A stretch of 50,529 nucleotides of DNA from Bacillus paralicheniformis (GTDB lineage Bacteria > Bacillota > Bacilli > Bacillales > Bacillaceae): positions 1 to 50,529 of the forward strand of contig NZ_LBMN02000019.1 in assembly GCF_001042485.2 (NCBI RefSeq), read 5' to 3'. Within the stretch, counting starts at the first letter, position 1; each line of letters opens with the position of its first letter. The position numbers and the translations under genes are program-made. Under the pieces are notes generated by a model. That model had not been told where the DNA came from. It was given only the letters and a program-made list of their open reading frames with translations, and did no database searches. Positions 16,699 to 24,652 of the stretch are shown piece after piece.

Positions 16699-17105
16699 CA
16701 CCTGTTTTCCTGCTGTTTCGTTTCCTTTATGTATCCGATGAAATCAATCATAACGCCTTTATCTGGATCATTGCGTATCCGAAACGCGATCGTTCCGGGC
16801 TGACCGGTATTTTCCATCTTGTAAGCGGCATGAAACACATGGATGCTCGCTTCAGAAATTTGAAAATCATCAGCACGAAGCCCGGAAATTCCCCATTTCT
16901 GTTTGTTTTCCAGGATTGTTTCCGGAGAGGGGGTTGCGCCCTCCACGTACAACCGCTTCATCTTTGACACATCATCGTTCAATATCGCCTCAAGCATACC
17001 CTCGACTGCGACGAGCCGCCTGTCTTTTCCTTCATCTTCATTCTGACAGCCGGCAGCAACCATTGCAACGGCTAAACAAATCAGCACAGCTGCAAATCTT
17101 CTCAT
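16698..17105 (-). CDS. Putative lipoprotein, unknown function
   Basis: This 135-residue protein has a signal peptide ending in the lipobox VAAGC (Cys20), so it should be lipid-anchored on the outer face of the membrane. The mature part has about 110 residues with an alpha+beta look and no recognised motif. It is transcribed alone between tnrA (convergent) and mgtE. No B. subtilis counterpart at this locus comes to mind, so it may be specific to the licheniformis group. Confidence 0.72.
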   Translation of the reverse strand: MRRFAAVLICLAVAMVAAGCQNEDEGKDRRLVAVEGMLEAILNDDVSKMKRLYVEGATPSPETILENKQKWGISGLRADDFQISEASIHVFHAAYKMENTGQPGTIAFRIRNDPDKGVMIDFIGYIKETKQQENR

Positions 17106-17162
17106 ACCAATCCCCCCTGATCTCTGCCTAAAATATATAGGCTTTTACGGATTCTGGCAAGC

Positions 17163-17186
17163 AAAAAACCCTCCTAAAAAGGAGGG
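17163..17186 (-). terminator. Terminator of mgtE
   Basis: 7-bp arms CCCTCCT (17169-17175) and AGGAGGG (17180-17186) with a six-base T-run on the minus strand. Confidence 0.85.
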
Positions 17187-17194
17187 CTGCTGTC

Positions 17195-18550
17195 TTACAG
17201 TGAATGAATGAATGCAGTTGCAATACCGAAGTAGATCAGCAGTGACAAAATGTCATTTAAAGTTGTGATCAGCGGACCCGATGCAATCGCAGGGTCGACG
17301 TTGCACTTGTGAAGGATGATCGGGACGATCGTTCCCGCCATCGTTCCGATGATCAGTGTGGCAAAGAGCGAAGTCCCTACCACAAATCCGAGCAGCAGAT
17401 TCCCCTGCCATACAATCGCGATTCCTGTAATCACGACCGCACAAACAACGCCGATAATAATGCCGGCCTTGAGCTCCCGGAAAATCAAGCGGAAAATCGT
17501 TTTTTTATTGAGTTCTTCTTTTGACAGCCCTCTGATGACGACAGCGAGAGACTGCGTTCCGGTGTTACCCGTCATTCCTGCAATCATCGGCATAAAAAAG
17601 GCCAATGCGACAACCTGCTGCAGTGTGTCTTCAAAATAGCTCATGATGCTGCCTGAGATCAAACCGATGAACAGAAGCAAGATCAGCCACGGCAAACGTC
17701 GATATGCAGCGACATACGATTTTGTATCAAACGTGATTGCTTTACCTGATGCAGCAAATTTTTCGTAGTCTTCATTCGCTTCTTGGATGACGATGTCAAT
17801 AATGTCATCGACCGTTACGATCCCGACAAGCTCATGGTTTTTTTCTACAACGGGAATCGCCAGAAAGTCGTACCGCTCAATGAGCCTTGCGACTTCTTCC
17901 TGATCTTGAAGAGCGTCCGCCGAGATGACCCTTGTAAACATTAATTCCTGAACCTTCTCATCGGGTTCTGCCAAAATGAGATCCCGGTATGAGATAACCC
18001 CGACAAGCTGCTTTTGTTCATTGATAACGTATAAATAGTTGATCGACTCCGCGATTTCCGCAAAGCTTTTCAGCTTGACAACCGCTTCTTTTACCGTGTA
18101 ATGCTGCGGAATCCAGACATAGCGGTTTGTCATGATTCTTCCCGCTGTTTCAGGTGGGTAGTTCATCAGAACGCGGACCGCTTCAGATTCTTCCGCTTCC
18201 ATACTGGAAAGAAGCTGGTCTTTCAGCTCTGAGTCCATTTCCTCGAAGAGCGCGGCAAGGTCGTCGTTGTCCATTTTATTCATCACATGGATCGCCTTTT
18301 CCTTGCCGACCTTGTTCAGAACGACAAGCTGCTCTTCTCTGTCCAGTTCGCCCATGAGATCGGTAATGTCTTCAACCGTTAAAAAAGACAGATACCGGCC
18401 GCGGTGCTTTTCGGGCATTTCCTTAAACAGAATCGCCATATCATAAGGCTGCAGTTCCTCTAAAACGTTTTGAAACTCTTTTCGTTTTCCGTCTCTCAGT
18501 AAAATAATAATGCGTAAAATCAGTTCATCATATGTCATGTTTTTTACCAT
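17195..18550 (-). CDS. mgtE: Magnesium channel/transporter MgtE (YkoK)
   Basis: This 451-residue homodimeric Mg2+ channel has the same length as the B. subtilis protein. A cytoplasmic N domain (about 1-130) is rich in Asp/Glu. Two CBS domains follow (about 138-255) with VISYRDLILA and VGIVTVDDIID. Five membrane helices occupy about 285-450, with the pore region MPMIAGMTGNTGTQSLAVVIRG. The start at 18550 follows GGGAGG at about 10 bases. Expression is gated by an M-box riboswitch, and a 40-codon leader ORF ends just before its ribosome site. Confidence 0.96.
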   Translation of the reverse strand: MVKNMTYDELILRIIILLRDGKRKEFQNVLEELQPYDMAILFKEMPEKHRGRYLSFLTVEDITDLMGELDREEQLVVLNKVGKEKAIHVMNKMDNDDLAALFEEMDSELKDQLLSSMEAEESEAVRVLMNYPPETAGRIMTNRYVWIPQHYTVKEAVVKLKSFAEIAESINYLYVINEQKQLVGVISYRDLILAEPDEKVQELMFTRVISADALQDQEEVARLIERYDFLAIPVVEKNHELVGIVTVDDIIDIVIQEANEDYEKFAASGKAITFDTKSYVAAYRRLPWLILLLFIGLISGSIMSYFEDTLQQVVALAFFMPMIAGMTGNTGTQSLAVVIRGLSKEELNKKTIFRLIFRELKAGIIIGVVCAVVITGIAIVWQGNLLLGFVVGTSLFATLIIGTMAGTIVPIILHKCNVDPAIASGPLITTLNDILSLLIYFGIATAFIHSL

Positions 18551-18570
18551 GGCAATCTGTACCTCCCTTT

Positions 18571-18693
18571 TCAGGAGATCCTTATATCACCATAGCAAAA
18601 GGGGTGAAGTATAAGGATCTCCTCATCAATCAATGTGTGATGCTGTAAAATATTTCTCGTATGATTAAACCGCCTCGAATGGGGAGAATCCAT
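18571..18693 (-). CDS. Leader ORF of 40 codons between the M-box and mgtE
   Basis: AAGGAGGTGGAAGT stands directly before ATG at 18693, the best ribosome site in this leader. The ORF runs 40 codons (MDSPHSRRFNHTRN to GDIRIS) and ends with TGA at 18573-18571. That stop is about 5 bases before the mgtE ribosome site and 20 bases before the mgtE ATG. Its last third overlaps both arms of a strong hairpin. The peptide is His/Ile/Arg-rich and I do not recognise it. It may act as a translated leader rather than make a functional protein. Confidence 0.55.
   Translation of the reverse strand: MDSPHSRRFNHTRNILQHHTLIDEEILILHPFCYGDIRIS
18573..18623 (-). promoter_or_regulatory. Strong hairpin just upstream of the mgtE ribosome site
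   Basis: Arms 18573-18586 and 18610-18623 pair perfectly over 14 bp, with a further inner TCACC/GGTGA pairing. There is no T-run, so it is not a terminator. It lies within the leader ORF and 6 bases before the mgtE RBS. Confidence 0.7.
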
Positions 18694-18747
18694 ACTTCCA
18701 CCTCCTTGTTTAATACGGAAAGTTCACTTTCCTCAAAAAATAAAAAA

Positions 18748-18775
18748 ACACCTATTTCATTGAAATGAAGGTGTT
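18748..18775 (-). terminator. M-box-controlled terminator
   Basis: AACACCTATTTCA pairs with TGAAATGAAGGTGTT with a small imperfection. A seven-base T-run follows on the minus strand. It lies between the M-box aptamer and the leader ORF. Confidence 0.8.
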
Positions 18776-18789
18776 AAAAGCCATACAAA

Positions 18790-18957
18790 ATAAAACCCTA
18801 ACGCCTTCCATCGTAGAGCTTTAGCACTGTATGGCATAGGCAGCATGCCAGCTGCATTAAAAATCACCTTAGATCGATGATTTCTGTTGACCCATTGGCG
18901 TCTTTGGACATTTTTGGGCAGCAGCGTATCTCCATACAGGAGCCTCACCTAACGAAG
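18790..18957 (-). promoter_or_regulatory. M-box (Mg2+, ykoK-type) riboswitch
   Basis: The minus strand carries the class signatures in order: GTTAGGTGAGGCTCCTGTAT, ACGCTGCTGCCCAAAAATG, GACGCCAATGGGTCAACAGA, AAGGTGATTTTTAATGCAGC and GTGCTAAAGCTCTACGAT. High Mg2+ compacts the aptamer and favours the terminator at 18748-18775, shutting off mgtE. Confidence 0.96.
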
Positions 18958-18980
18958 AGCTGTATTTACCGGACACAATG

Positions 18981-19009
18981 AGATTACAGAAAAAAAGGAT
19001 AACTGTCAA
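18981..19009 (-). promoter_or_regulatory. Promoter of the mgtE leader
   Basis: TTGACA (19009-19004) and TAATCT (18986-18981) are 17 bases apart. The expected start falls about 20 bases before the M-box. Confidence 0.75.
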
Positions 19010-19102
19010 TAAGAAAAGCAAACTTAATGCTCTCTATTATGGTTGATTCCCTTTTTCGTCAAAATTAAACCAGCTCTTTCGCCGAGATGCCGAGCTCCGT
19101 TC

Positions 19103-19258
19103 TTACTTTTCGCTATCCTGTTCAAGGTCGTCCTTTGACAGCAGGTGATAGTTTTCGTGCAGCAAAAGCGCGTATTCTCCTTCATATTTTGGATGCGGCA
19201 CAAACTCCGCCTGCTCGATTGACAATTCGTCTCTTTTTTCGTTTTCTTGTTCTTTCAC
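19103..19258 (-). CDS. Small acidic protein, unknown function
   Basis: This 51-codon ORF starts with GTG at 19258, preceded by AAAGGAG at 10 bases. The product begins MKEQENEKRDELS and contains EFVPHPKYEGEYALLLHEN. It is strongly acidic and has no Cys or membrane segment. I do not recognise it. The good ribosome site and codon use support it; its shortness leaves doubt. In 19259-19550, between this gene and ispA, I see only A/T-rich sequence and no assignable promoter. Confidence 0.5.
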   Translation of the reverse strand: MKEQENEKRDELSIEQAEFVPHPKYEGEYALLLHENYHLLSKDDLEQDSEK

Positions 19259-19550
19259 CCTGTATCAACTCCTTTTTATAATAGGATATCCTTTTGCCGG
19301 GATAATATGATGAAGCGAAATCTCATATATATAGTGATTCTCTCGCCCTTTCGCCGATTTCACAGGTCTTTTCGCTTACAATTCCAGCATTGTTCGCAGT
19401 TATTCGACTTTTCTCCTCTATTATCTATATTTTTTAACTTTTCATAAAATTCATACAAATGAACCTTTTTTTAACAAAGTGAATGTTTTACAATAAAATC
19501 ACGCACCTTGTAACCCATCTAAAGCAGCATATAACAGGGAGGGCTTTGAA

Positions 19551-20504
19551 ATGCAAATGCGATTAATTCCTTATGTCACTGACACAAAGCTGATGGACGT
19601 GAACGAATTGCCGGAAGGAATCGATGCGATTAAGGCACCGGAGCTGTGGTCACAAGGTTTTAAAGGAAAAGATATCACTGTCGCAGTGCTTGATACAGGC
19701 TGTGACGCAACCCATCCCGATTTGGCAGACCGAATCATCGGAGGCAGAAACTTTACTGATGATGACAATGGAAAAGAAGATCAATTTCATGATTATAATG
19801 GACATGGCACCCATGTGGCGGGTACGATTGCCGCAAACGATCAAAACGGCGGCATCTCCGGCGTGGCACCTGAAGCGAACCTATTAATCGTCAAGGTGCT
19901 CGGCGGTGAAGACGGCAGCGGCGATTATGAATGGATCATCAACGGGATCAACTACGCCGTCGAACAAAAAGCCGATATCATTTCAATGTCGCTCGGCGGA
20001 CCTGCCGACGTTCCGGAATTGAAAGAAGCGGTGACAAACGCCGTGAAAAACGGAGTGCTCGTCGTCTGCGCCGCCGGAAACGAAGGCGACGGCAATGACC
20101 GTACAGAGGAGTACTCATACCCTGCTGCATACAACGAAGTCATCGCTGTCGGGTCTGTGTCATTGACGCGGGAGTCTTCCGAATTCTCAAATGCGAACAA
20201 AGAAATTGACCTCGTTGCACCAGGAGAAGAAATCCTCTCTACATTGCCCGATCATCAATACGGAAAGCTGACGGGAACATCGATGGCCACACCGCACGTC
20301 AGCGGCGCGCTCGCTCTCATCAAGTCAGCTGAAGAAGAGGCGTTTAAACGGAAGCTGACAGAACCGGAACTGTATGCTCAGTTAATCCGCCGCACGCTTC
20401 CTCTTGATTACTCAAAAGCGCTGATCGGCAATGGATTCTTATATTTGTCGGCGCCGGAGGTACTGGCGGAAAAAGCCGGCGAAGCAAAACTTCTTTCCCT
20501 TTAA
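19551..20504 (+). CDS. ispA: Major intracellular serine protease (subtilisin family)
   Basis: This 317-residue cytoplasmic subtilisin lacks a signal peptide. A short N-terminal extension has LIPY, the inhibitory motif of intracellular subtilisins that is cleaved on activation. The catalytic triad is Asp48 (VLDTG), His85 (NGHGTH) and Ser244 (GTSMATPHVSG), with oxyanion Asn177 (AAGNEGD). It is acidic, as is usual for the family. GGGAGGG lies about 8 bases before the ATG. It degrades cytoplasmic protein in stationary phase and sporulation. It is transcribed alone. Confidence 0.96.
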   Translation: MQMRLIPYVTDTKLMDVNELPEGIDAIKAPELWSQGFKGKDITVAVLDTGCDATHPDLADRIIGGRNFTDDDNGKEDQFHDYNGHGTHVAGTIAANDQNGGISGVAPEANLLIVKVLGGEDGSGDYEWIINGINYAVEQKADIISMSLGGPADVPELKEAVTNAVKNGVLVVCAAGNEGDGNDRTEEYSYPAAYNEVIAVGSVSLTRESSEFSNANKEIDLVAPGEEILSTLPDHQYGKLTGTSMATPHVSGALALIKSAEEEAFKRKLTEPELYAQLIRRTLPLDYSKALIGNGFLYLSAPEVLAEKAGEAKLLSL

Positions 20505-20510
20505 CAGCCT

Positions 20511-20545
20511 AAGGAGACTGCCGACAATGTCGGCGGCCTTTTTCA
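20511..20545 (+). terminator. Terminator of ispA
   Basis: GCCGAC (20520-20525) pairs with GTCGGC (20529-20534), extended by AAGG/CCTT outside, then five T residues. Confidence 0.7.
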
Positions 20546-20596
20546 TGGCTATCGATAAGGCCGAATCTTTTTAATTGCAAGAATTCAAAAATTATT

Positions 20597-20625
20597 TTGA
20601 CTAAAAGATCGTGACGGTATATAAT
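20597..20625 (+). promoter_or_regulatory. Promoter of the metE leader
   Basis: TTGACT (20597-20602) and TATAAT (20620-20625) are 17 bases apart, a near-consensus sigma-A promoter. Transcription should start just before the cobalamin aptamer. Confidence 0.85.
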
Positions 20626-20639
20626 CTACTAAACAATTT

Positions 20640-20810
20640 CATCGCCGGGAACATGGTAATCTAACGAGGTTAGATTTTAAAAGGGAAGTTTGGTGAAAAT
20701 CCGACGCGGTCCCGCCACTGTGAATGAGGAGGTTATTTCATAAAACCCACTGTTTCTATACGGGAAGGGGGAAATAACCGTCGATTCATGAGCCAGGAGA
20801 CCTGCCTGTT
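20640..20810 (+). promoter_or_regulatory. Cobalamin (B12) riboswitch controlling metE
   Basis: Class signatures are present in order: AAGGGAAGTTTGGTGAAAAT, CCGACGCGGTCCCGCCACTG, and the B12 box GAGCCAGGAGACCTGCC near 20790. No S-box (SAM) signature is seen in this leader. Cobalamin should favour the terminator at 20903 and switch off the B12-independent enzyme. Confidence 0.94.
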
Positions 20811-20902
20811 CTGACGCACCATCAACCTACGGTCGATAGGAGGTGTTCGAGTTGACGTAACAATCGCTACGTTTATTTCTCGTTCGCAAAATGCTGTTTT
20901 CA

Positions 20903-20946
20903 GGCACTCACCTTCTCATTGTCCGAAGTGTGAGTGTCTTTTTTTA
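20903..20946 (+). terminator. Riboswitch-controlled terminator before metE
   Basis: GCACTCA and CTTC (from 20904) pair with GAAG and TGAGTGT (to about 20937), followed by a run of T residues. It lies about 25 bases before the metE ATG. Confidence 0.8.
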
Positions 20947-20971
20947 TTGAACACTAAAGGAGGAGACCAGA

Positions 20972-23260
20972 ATGACAAATGTAAAAACGAGTAGCTTGGG
21001 ATTTCCAAGAATCGGCTTGAACAGAGAATGGAAAAAATCGCTTGAGGCTTATTGGAAAGGAAACACAGACCGTGAGACCTTTTTAAAAGAAATGGACGAA
21101 CAATTTTTAGCAGCCCTCCAGACCCAGCTTGATCAGCAAATCGATATCATACCGGTTTCCGACTTTACCCTGTACGACCACGTTCTTGACACGGCGGTGA
21201 TGTTCAACTGGATTCCAAAAAGATTCAAGGATGTACATGATCCGTTAGATACTTATTTCGCAATGGCGAGAGGCACGAAAGATGCTGTATCGTGTGAAAT
21301 GACAAAATGGTTTAACACAAACTACCATTATATTGTGCCTGAATTTGAAAAAGGCGCACAATACCGCGTGACGAGAAACAAACCGCTTGAAGATTATAAA
21401 AGAGCAAAAGCAGCATTGGGAACAGAAACGAAGCCCGTCATACTCGGCCTTTACACTTTCGTAGCCCTTGCAAAAGGCTATGAACAACAAGATATCAAAG
21501 ATATTTATAGCCAAATGACACCTCTTTACATCCAAGTTCTGAAAGAGCTTGAGCAGGAAGGCGGCAAATGGGTGCAAATCGACGAGCCCGCTCTAGTGAC
21601 GGCTTCACATGAAGAAGCGGCTGCAGTCAAAGAAATCTATCAGACGATTACAGAGGAAGTCCCTGGAGTGAATATCCTTCTGCAAACCTATTTTGATTCG
21701 GTTGACGCTTATGAAGAGCTGATATCGTTTCCTGTCGCCGGGATTGGTCTTGATTTTGTTCATGATAAAGGGAAAAACTTCGAGCATTTAAAAGCGCACG
21801 GTTTTCCTAAAGGCAAAGTCCTTGCCGCCGGTATTTTAGACGGGCGCAACATTTGGAAAGCCAATCTCGAAGAACGCCTGAACCTGACGCTTGAGCTGAT
21901 CCAGAGTGCGGGTGTTGACGAAGTCTGGATTCAGCCTTCAAACAGCCTGCTTCACGTCCCTGTCGCAAAACACCCGGACGAGCAGCTTGCCGATGATCTC
22001 TTGAACGGTTTATCTTTTGCAAAAGAAAAGCTTCTGGAGCTTACACTGCTGAAGAACGGACTTGTTTCCGGAAAAGCGGCCATCCAAACGGAAATCGATG
22101 AAGCGCACGGGCACCTTCAAGCTCTCAAACAATACGGTGCAGCGACAAATTCGGCCTTTGCCGAAGAAATAGACAAGCTGACCGAGGAAGACTTTAAACG
22201 CTCGACAACTTTTGAAGAAAGACTGCGGATCCAAAATGAATCTCTCGGACTTCCTCTATTGCCGACAACGACGATCGGCAGCTTCCCGCAGACGGCGGAA
22301 GTGCGGAGCGCGCGGCAAAAATGGCGGAAAAAAGAATGGTCTGACGAGCAGTATGAAGCATTTATTCAGAAAGAAACAAAGAAATGGATTGACATTCAGG
22401 AAGACCTCGGACTTGACGTTCTCGTTCACGGAGAATTCGAACGGACAGACATGGTTGAATATTTCGGTGAAAAGCTCGGAGGATTCGCCTTTACCAAATA
22501 CGCCTGGGTTCAGTCATACGGTTCCCGCTGCGTCCGTCCGCCGGTCATCTATGGAGATGTCGAGTTTAAAGAGCCGATGACGGTAAAAGAAACAGTTTAC
22601 GCCCAATCCTTGACCTCGAAGAAAGTCAAGGGCATGCTGACAGGTCCTGTTACGATTTTAAACTGGTCCTTTGCCCGCTATGATCTGCCGAGAAAAGAGA
22701 TTGCCTTCCAAATCGCCCAAGCTCTCCGCAAAGAGGTTGAAGCGCTCGAAAAAGCAGGCATTCAAATCATCCAGGTCGATGAACCCGCCTTGAGAGAAGG
22801 CCTGCCGCTTAAAGAACGGGATTGGGACGAGTACCTTAAATGGGCTGCCGAAGCGTTCAGACTGTCCACTTCATCAGTAGAAGATACGACGCAAATCCAT
22901 ACGCATATGTGCTACAGCAACTTTGAAGATATTGTAGACACGATCGAAGATCTTGACGCAGACGTCATTACGATCGAGCACAGCAGAAGCCACGGCGGAT
23001 TCCTTGATTATCTGGAACAGCATCCTTACCTGAAAGGACTCGGGCTTGGCGTCTATGATATTCACAGTCCCCGCGTCCCTTCCAGCGATGAAATGCTCAC
23101 GATTATAGAAGACGCGCTGAAAGTCTGCCCGGCTGACCGCTTCTGGGTAAACCCTGACTGCGGTTTAAAAACGAGACAGCCTGAAGAAACGATCGCAGCG
23201 CTTAAACATATGGTTGAAGCAGCCAAACAAGCAAGAGGCAAACTCGCTCAGACTGTTTAA
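20972..23260 (+). CDS. metE: Cobalamin-independent methionine synthase
   Basis: This 762-residue enzyme methylates homocysteine with methyl-tetrahydropteroyl-glutamate as the last step of methionine synthesis. It is a double barrel: the N-terminal half (about 1-380) and the C-terminal catalytic half with Zn ligands His645 and Cys647 ([11 protein letters not shown]) and Cys730 (NPDCGLK). The substrate-binding region [15 protein letters not shown] is near residue 490. AAAGGAGGAG precedes the ATG. Length equals the B. subtilis enzyme, but control is by a B12 riboswitch. That implies cobalamin uptake and a MetH elsewhere in the genome. Confidence 0.97.
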   Translation: MTNVKTSSLGFPRIGLNREWKKSLEAYWKGNTDRETFLKEMDEQFLAALQTQLDQQIDIIPVSDFTLYDHVLDTAVMFNWIPKRFKDVHDPLDTYFAMARGTKDAVSCEMTKWFNTNYHYIVPEFEKGAQYRVTRNKPLEDYKRAKAALGTETKPVILGLYTFVALAKGYEQQDIKDIYSQMTPLYIQVLKELEQEGGKWVQIDEPALVTASHEEAAAVKEIYQTITEEVPGVNILLQTYFDSVDAYEELISFPVAGIGLDFVHDKGKNFEHLKAHGFPKGKVLAAGILDGRNIWKANLEERLNLTLELIQSAGVDEVWIQPSNSLLHVPVAKHPDEQLADDLLNGLSFAKEKLLELTLLKNGLVSGKAAIQTEIDEAHGHLQALKQYGAATNSAFAEEIDKLTEEDFKRSTTFEERLRIQNESLGLPLLPTTTIGSFPQTAEVRSARQKWRKKEWSDEQYEAFIQKETKKWIDIQEDLGLDVLVHGEFERTDMVEYFGEKLGGFAFTKYAWVQSYGSRCVRPPVIYGDVEFKEPMTVKETVYAQSLTSKKVKGMLTGPVTILNWSFARYDLPRKEIAFQIAQALRKEVEALEKAGIQIIQVDEPALREGLPLKERDWDEYLKWAAEAFRLSTSSVEDTTQIHTHMCYSNFEDIVDTIEDLDADVITIEHSRSHGGFLDYLEQHPYLKGLGLGVYDIHSPRVPSSDEMLTIIEDALKVCPADRFWVNPDCGLKTRQPEETIAALKHMVEAAKQARGKLAQTV

Positions 23261-23284
23261 TTCCACAAAAAATCCAACACAAAC

Positions 23285-23312
23285 GCCGCCTGTTCACACG
23301 GGCGGCTCTTTT
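23285..23312 (+). terminator. Terminator of metE
   Basis: GCCGCC (23285-23290) pairs with GGCGGC (23301-23306), followed by a short T-run. Confidence 0.75.
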
Positions 23313-23467
23313 CATGTCCTCAGCCCTTTTTAGGCCGAAAGAACCGTTATATAAGGTATGTCCGCCCAAAAATCATTAAGACTTTTGATTCATTCGTACG
23401 ATTTCCTTCCGTATCCTTTTCTTTTAACATATTTGTAGTAGATGATGGAAGGGAAGGAAAATATGTA

Positions 23468-23782
23468 GTGATTGACGATGGAATAGCGTTAGAACGAAAA
23501 ATCAAACGAAAAATATATCAGGAAGACATTCACTCTCTTCAGCTATACGTAAAAGAAGTGACTGCCGCCATTGATGAGCTGAGGCAGGAAAGTTCTTCTA
23601 TTTTAAAAGCACACCAAATGTATATCAACGGATGGCGCGGACAGGCGCGCGAAATGTATGACGCACTTTTGGACGATCTTGACCGGGCGGAATCGCGCGT
23701 GTATGACAGGCTGAGGGCCATTAAGGAGCAGGCGTCCGAAGAAATTGAGCGGCTTCAGCTGAAAGCCGAGGAGCTGACATGA
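23468..23782 (+). CDS. WXG100-like helical protein
   Basis: This 104-residue, almost wholly helical protein has a central turn GWRGQA (about residue 56), resembling the WXG turn of WXG100/ESAT-6-like proteins secreted by type VII systems. Predicted coiled coil lies on both sides. The start is GTG at 23468, 8 bases after AAGGAA; an ATG just upstream is closed at once by TAG. The last 4 bases overlap the next gene (ATGA), so both are coupled. The pair lies between metE and a phosphatase gene, with no B. subtilis counterpart that I recall at this site. A link to type VII secretion is inferred from the turn alone. Confidence 0.65.
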   Translation: MIDDGIALERKIKRKIYQEDIHSLQLYVKEVTAAIDELRQESSSILKAHQMYINGWRGQAREMYDALLDDLDRAESRVYDRLRAIKEQASEEIERLQLKAEELT

Positions 23783-24492
23783 CGATCCGGCTGAACATCA
23801 ATGATCTGCACGCGCTCGCCCGCCAATTTCGCTATTCCCACCAGCGAATCAGCGATTTAATAAACCTTTTGAACCGCCATTTTCATGTTCTTTTCTCCAG
23901 CGTGAAAACAGCAAGGACATACGGGATCGATCAGGCGCAATCCGAAATGGAACATGAACTCAATGGATTTTTACACACGCTCGATGATTTGCAGCATCTT
24001 CTGCACTTTACAGAAATCCGCATGAAAAAGACCGATCAAATGCTTGCAAAGAAGCTCTTCCAGAGCGGCGGGCGTCTGGCAGGCTACCTGCCGATCATGT
24101 CTTTTTTGGCTGCGGCCAAATGTTCCCCTGATAGCTACAGACTGACCGCGCCGCCGCTGTCTGAACCGCTCGCTCTCATGAAGCAGATCAAACAAAACGG
24201 CCTGTCAGGACTCTTTACGAAAAAACGAGCCGCAGCATATATTCAGTTAGATGAAGAGGGACAGCAGCAGCTGTGGTCAGCACGCCGCATGATCAGCCGC
24301 ACAATCGCCGACAACCTTTGCCTTCTGGCGTATCAGCAAATCGCAAAAGGCCCTCTTTCTCTTACGGTCTTCCTTTTCGGAAAAAAAGCGGAAGCAGATG
24401 CGGCAGATGTCAAAACCGTTTGTCTTTCAAAAAACAAAACGATTTCCGCTGCCACGCTCCACAGCTTCAGTGCCAAAATGTATTCCGGCTAA
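23779..24492 (+). CDS. Unknown helical protein coupled to the WXG100-like gene, possibly truncated
   Basis: This 237-residue protein begins MTIRLNINDLHALARQF. The first 90 residues look helical and WXG/LXG-like, with an amphipathic pattern and no signal peptide. A Ser/Pro-rich middle and a mixed C-terminal part follow. I do not recognise the family. Downstream of its stop, protein-like sequence continues in other frames to about 24614, so the C-terminus may have been lost through a frameshift. Neighbourhood suggests a relic of a type VII toxin or secretion locus; no toxin or immunity gene follows. Confidence 0.6.
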   Translation: MTIRLNINDLHALARQFRYSHQRISDLINLLNRHFHVLFSSVKTARTYGIDQAQSEMEHELNGFLHTLDDLQHLLHFTEIRMKKTDQMLAKKLFQSGGRLAGYLPIMSFLAAAKCSPDSYRLTAPPLSEPLALMKQIKQNGLSGLFTKKRAAAYIQLDEEGQQQLWSARRMISRTIADNLCLLAYQQIAKGPLSLTVFLFGKKAEADAADVKTVCLSKNKTISAATLHSFSAKMYSG

Positions 24493-24614
24493 GAGGCTCG
24501 GAGCGGACTTTCACAGGATATGATGACAGCGGCGTTCAGGCAGGACGCCTGGATGGTTTGCCGCCGATCCTGTGAGCACCGCCTTTGCAGGCCTGCAAGG
24601 GTTTATCGACACGC
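24493..24614 (+). pseudogene. Possible frame-shifted C-terminal remnant of the preceding gene
   Basis: Translation in a shifted frame gives SERTFTGYDDSGVQAGRLDG up to a stop near 24575. A further shift gives STAFAGLQGFIDTQKA, ending at a stop beside the terminator. The pieces are contiguous, protein-like and fill the space to the terminator, as expected for a decayed coding end. Chance open frames remain possible. Confidence 0.4.
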
Positions 24615-24645
24615 AAAAAGCCTGATTGTTGAAATCAGGCTTTTT
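24615..24645. terminator. Bidirectional terminator
   Basis: 13-bp perfect arms (24615-24627 and 24633-24645) begin with A-runs and end with T-runs. It serves the WXG pair from the left and the phosphatase gene from the right. Confidence 0.88.
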
Positions 24646-24652
24646 GGCATGC

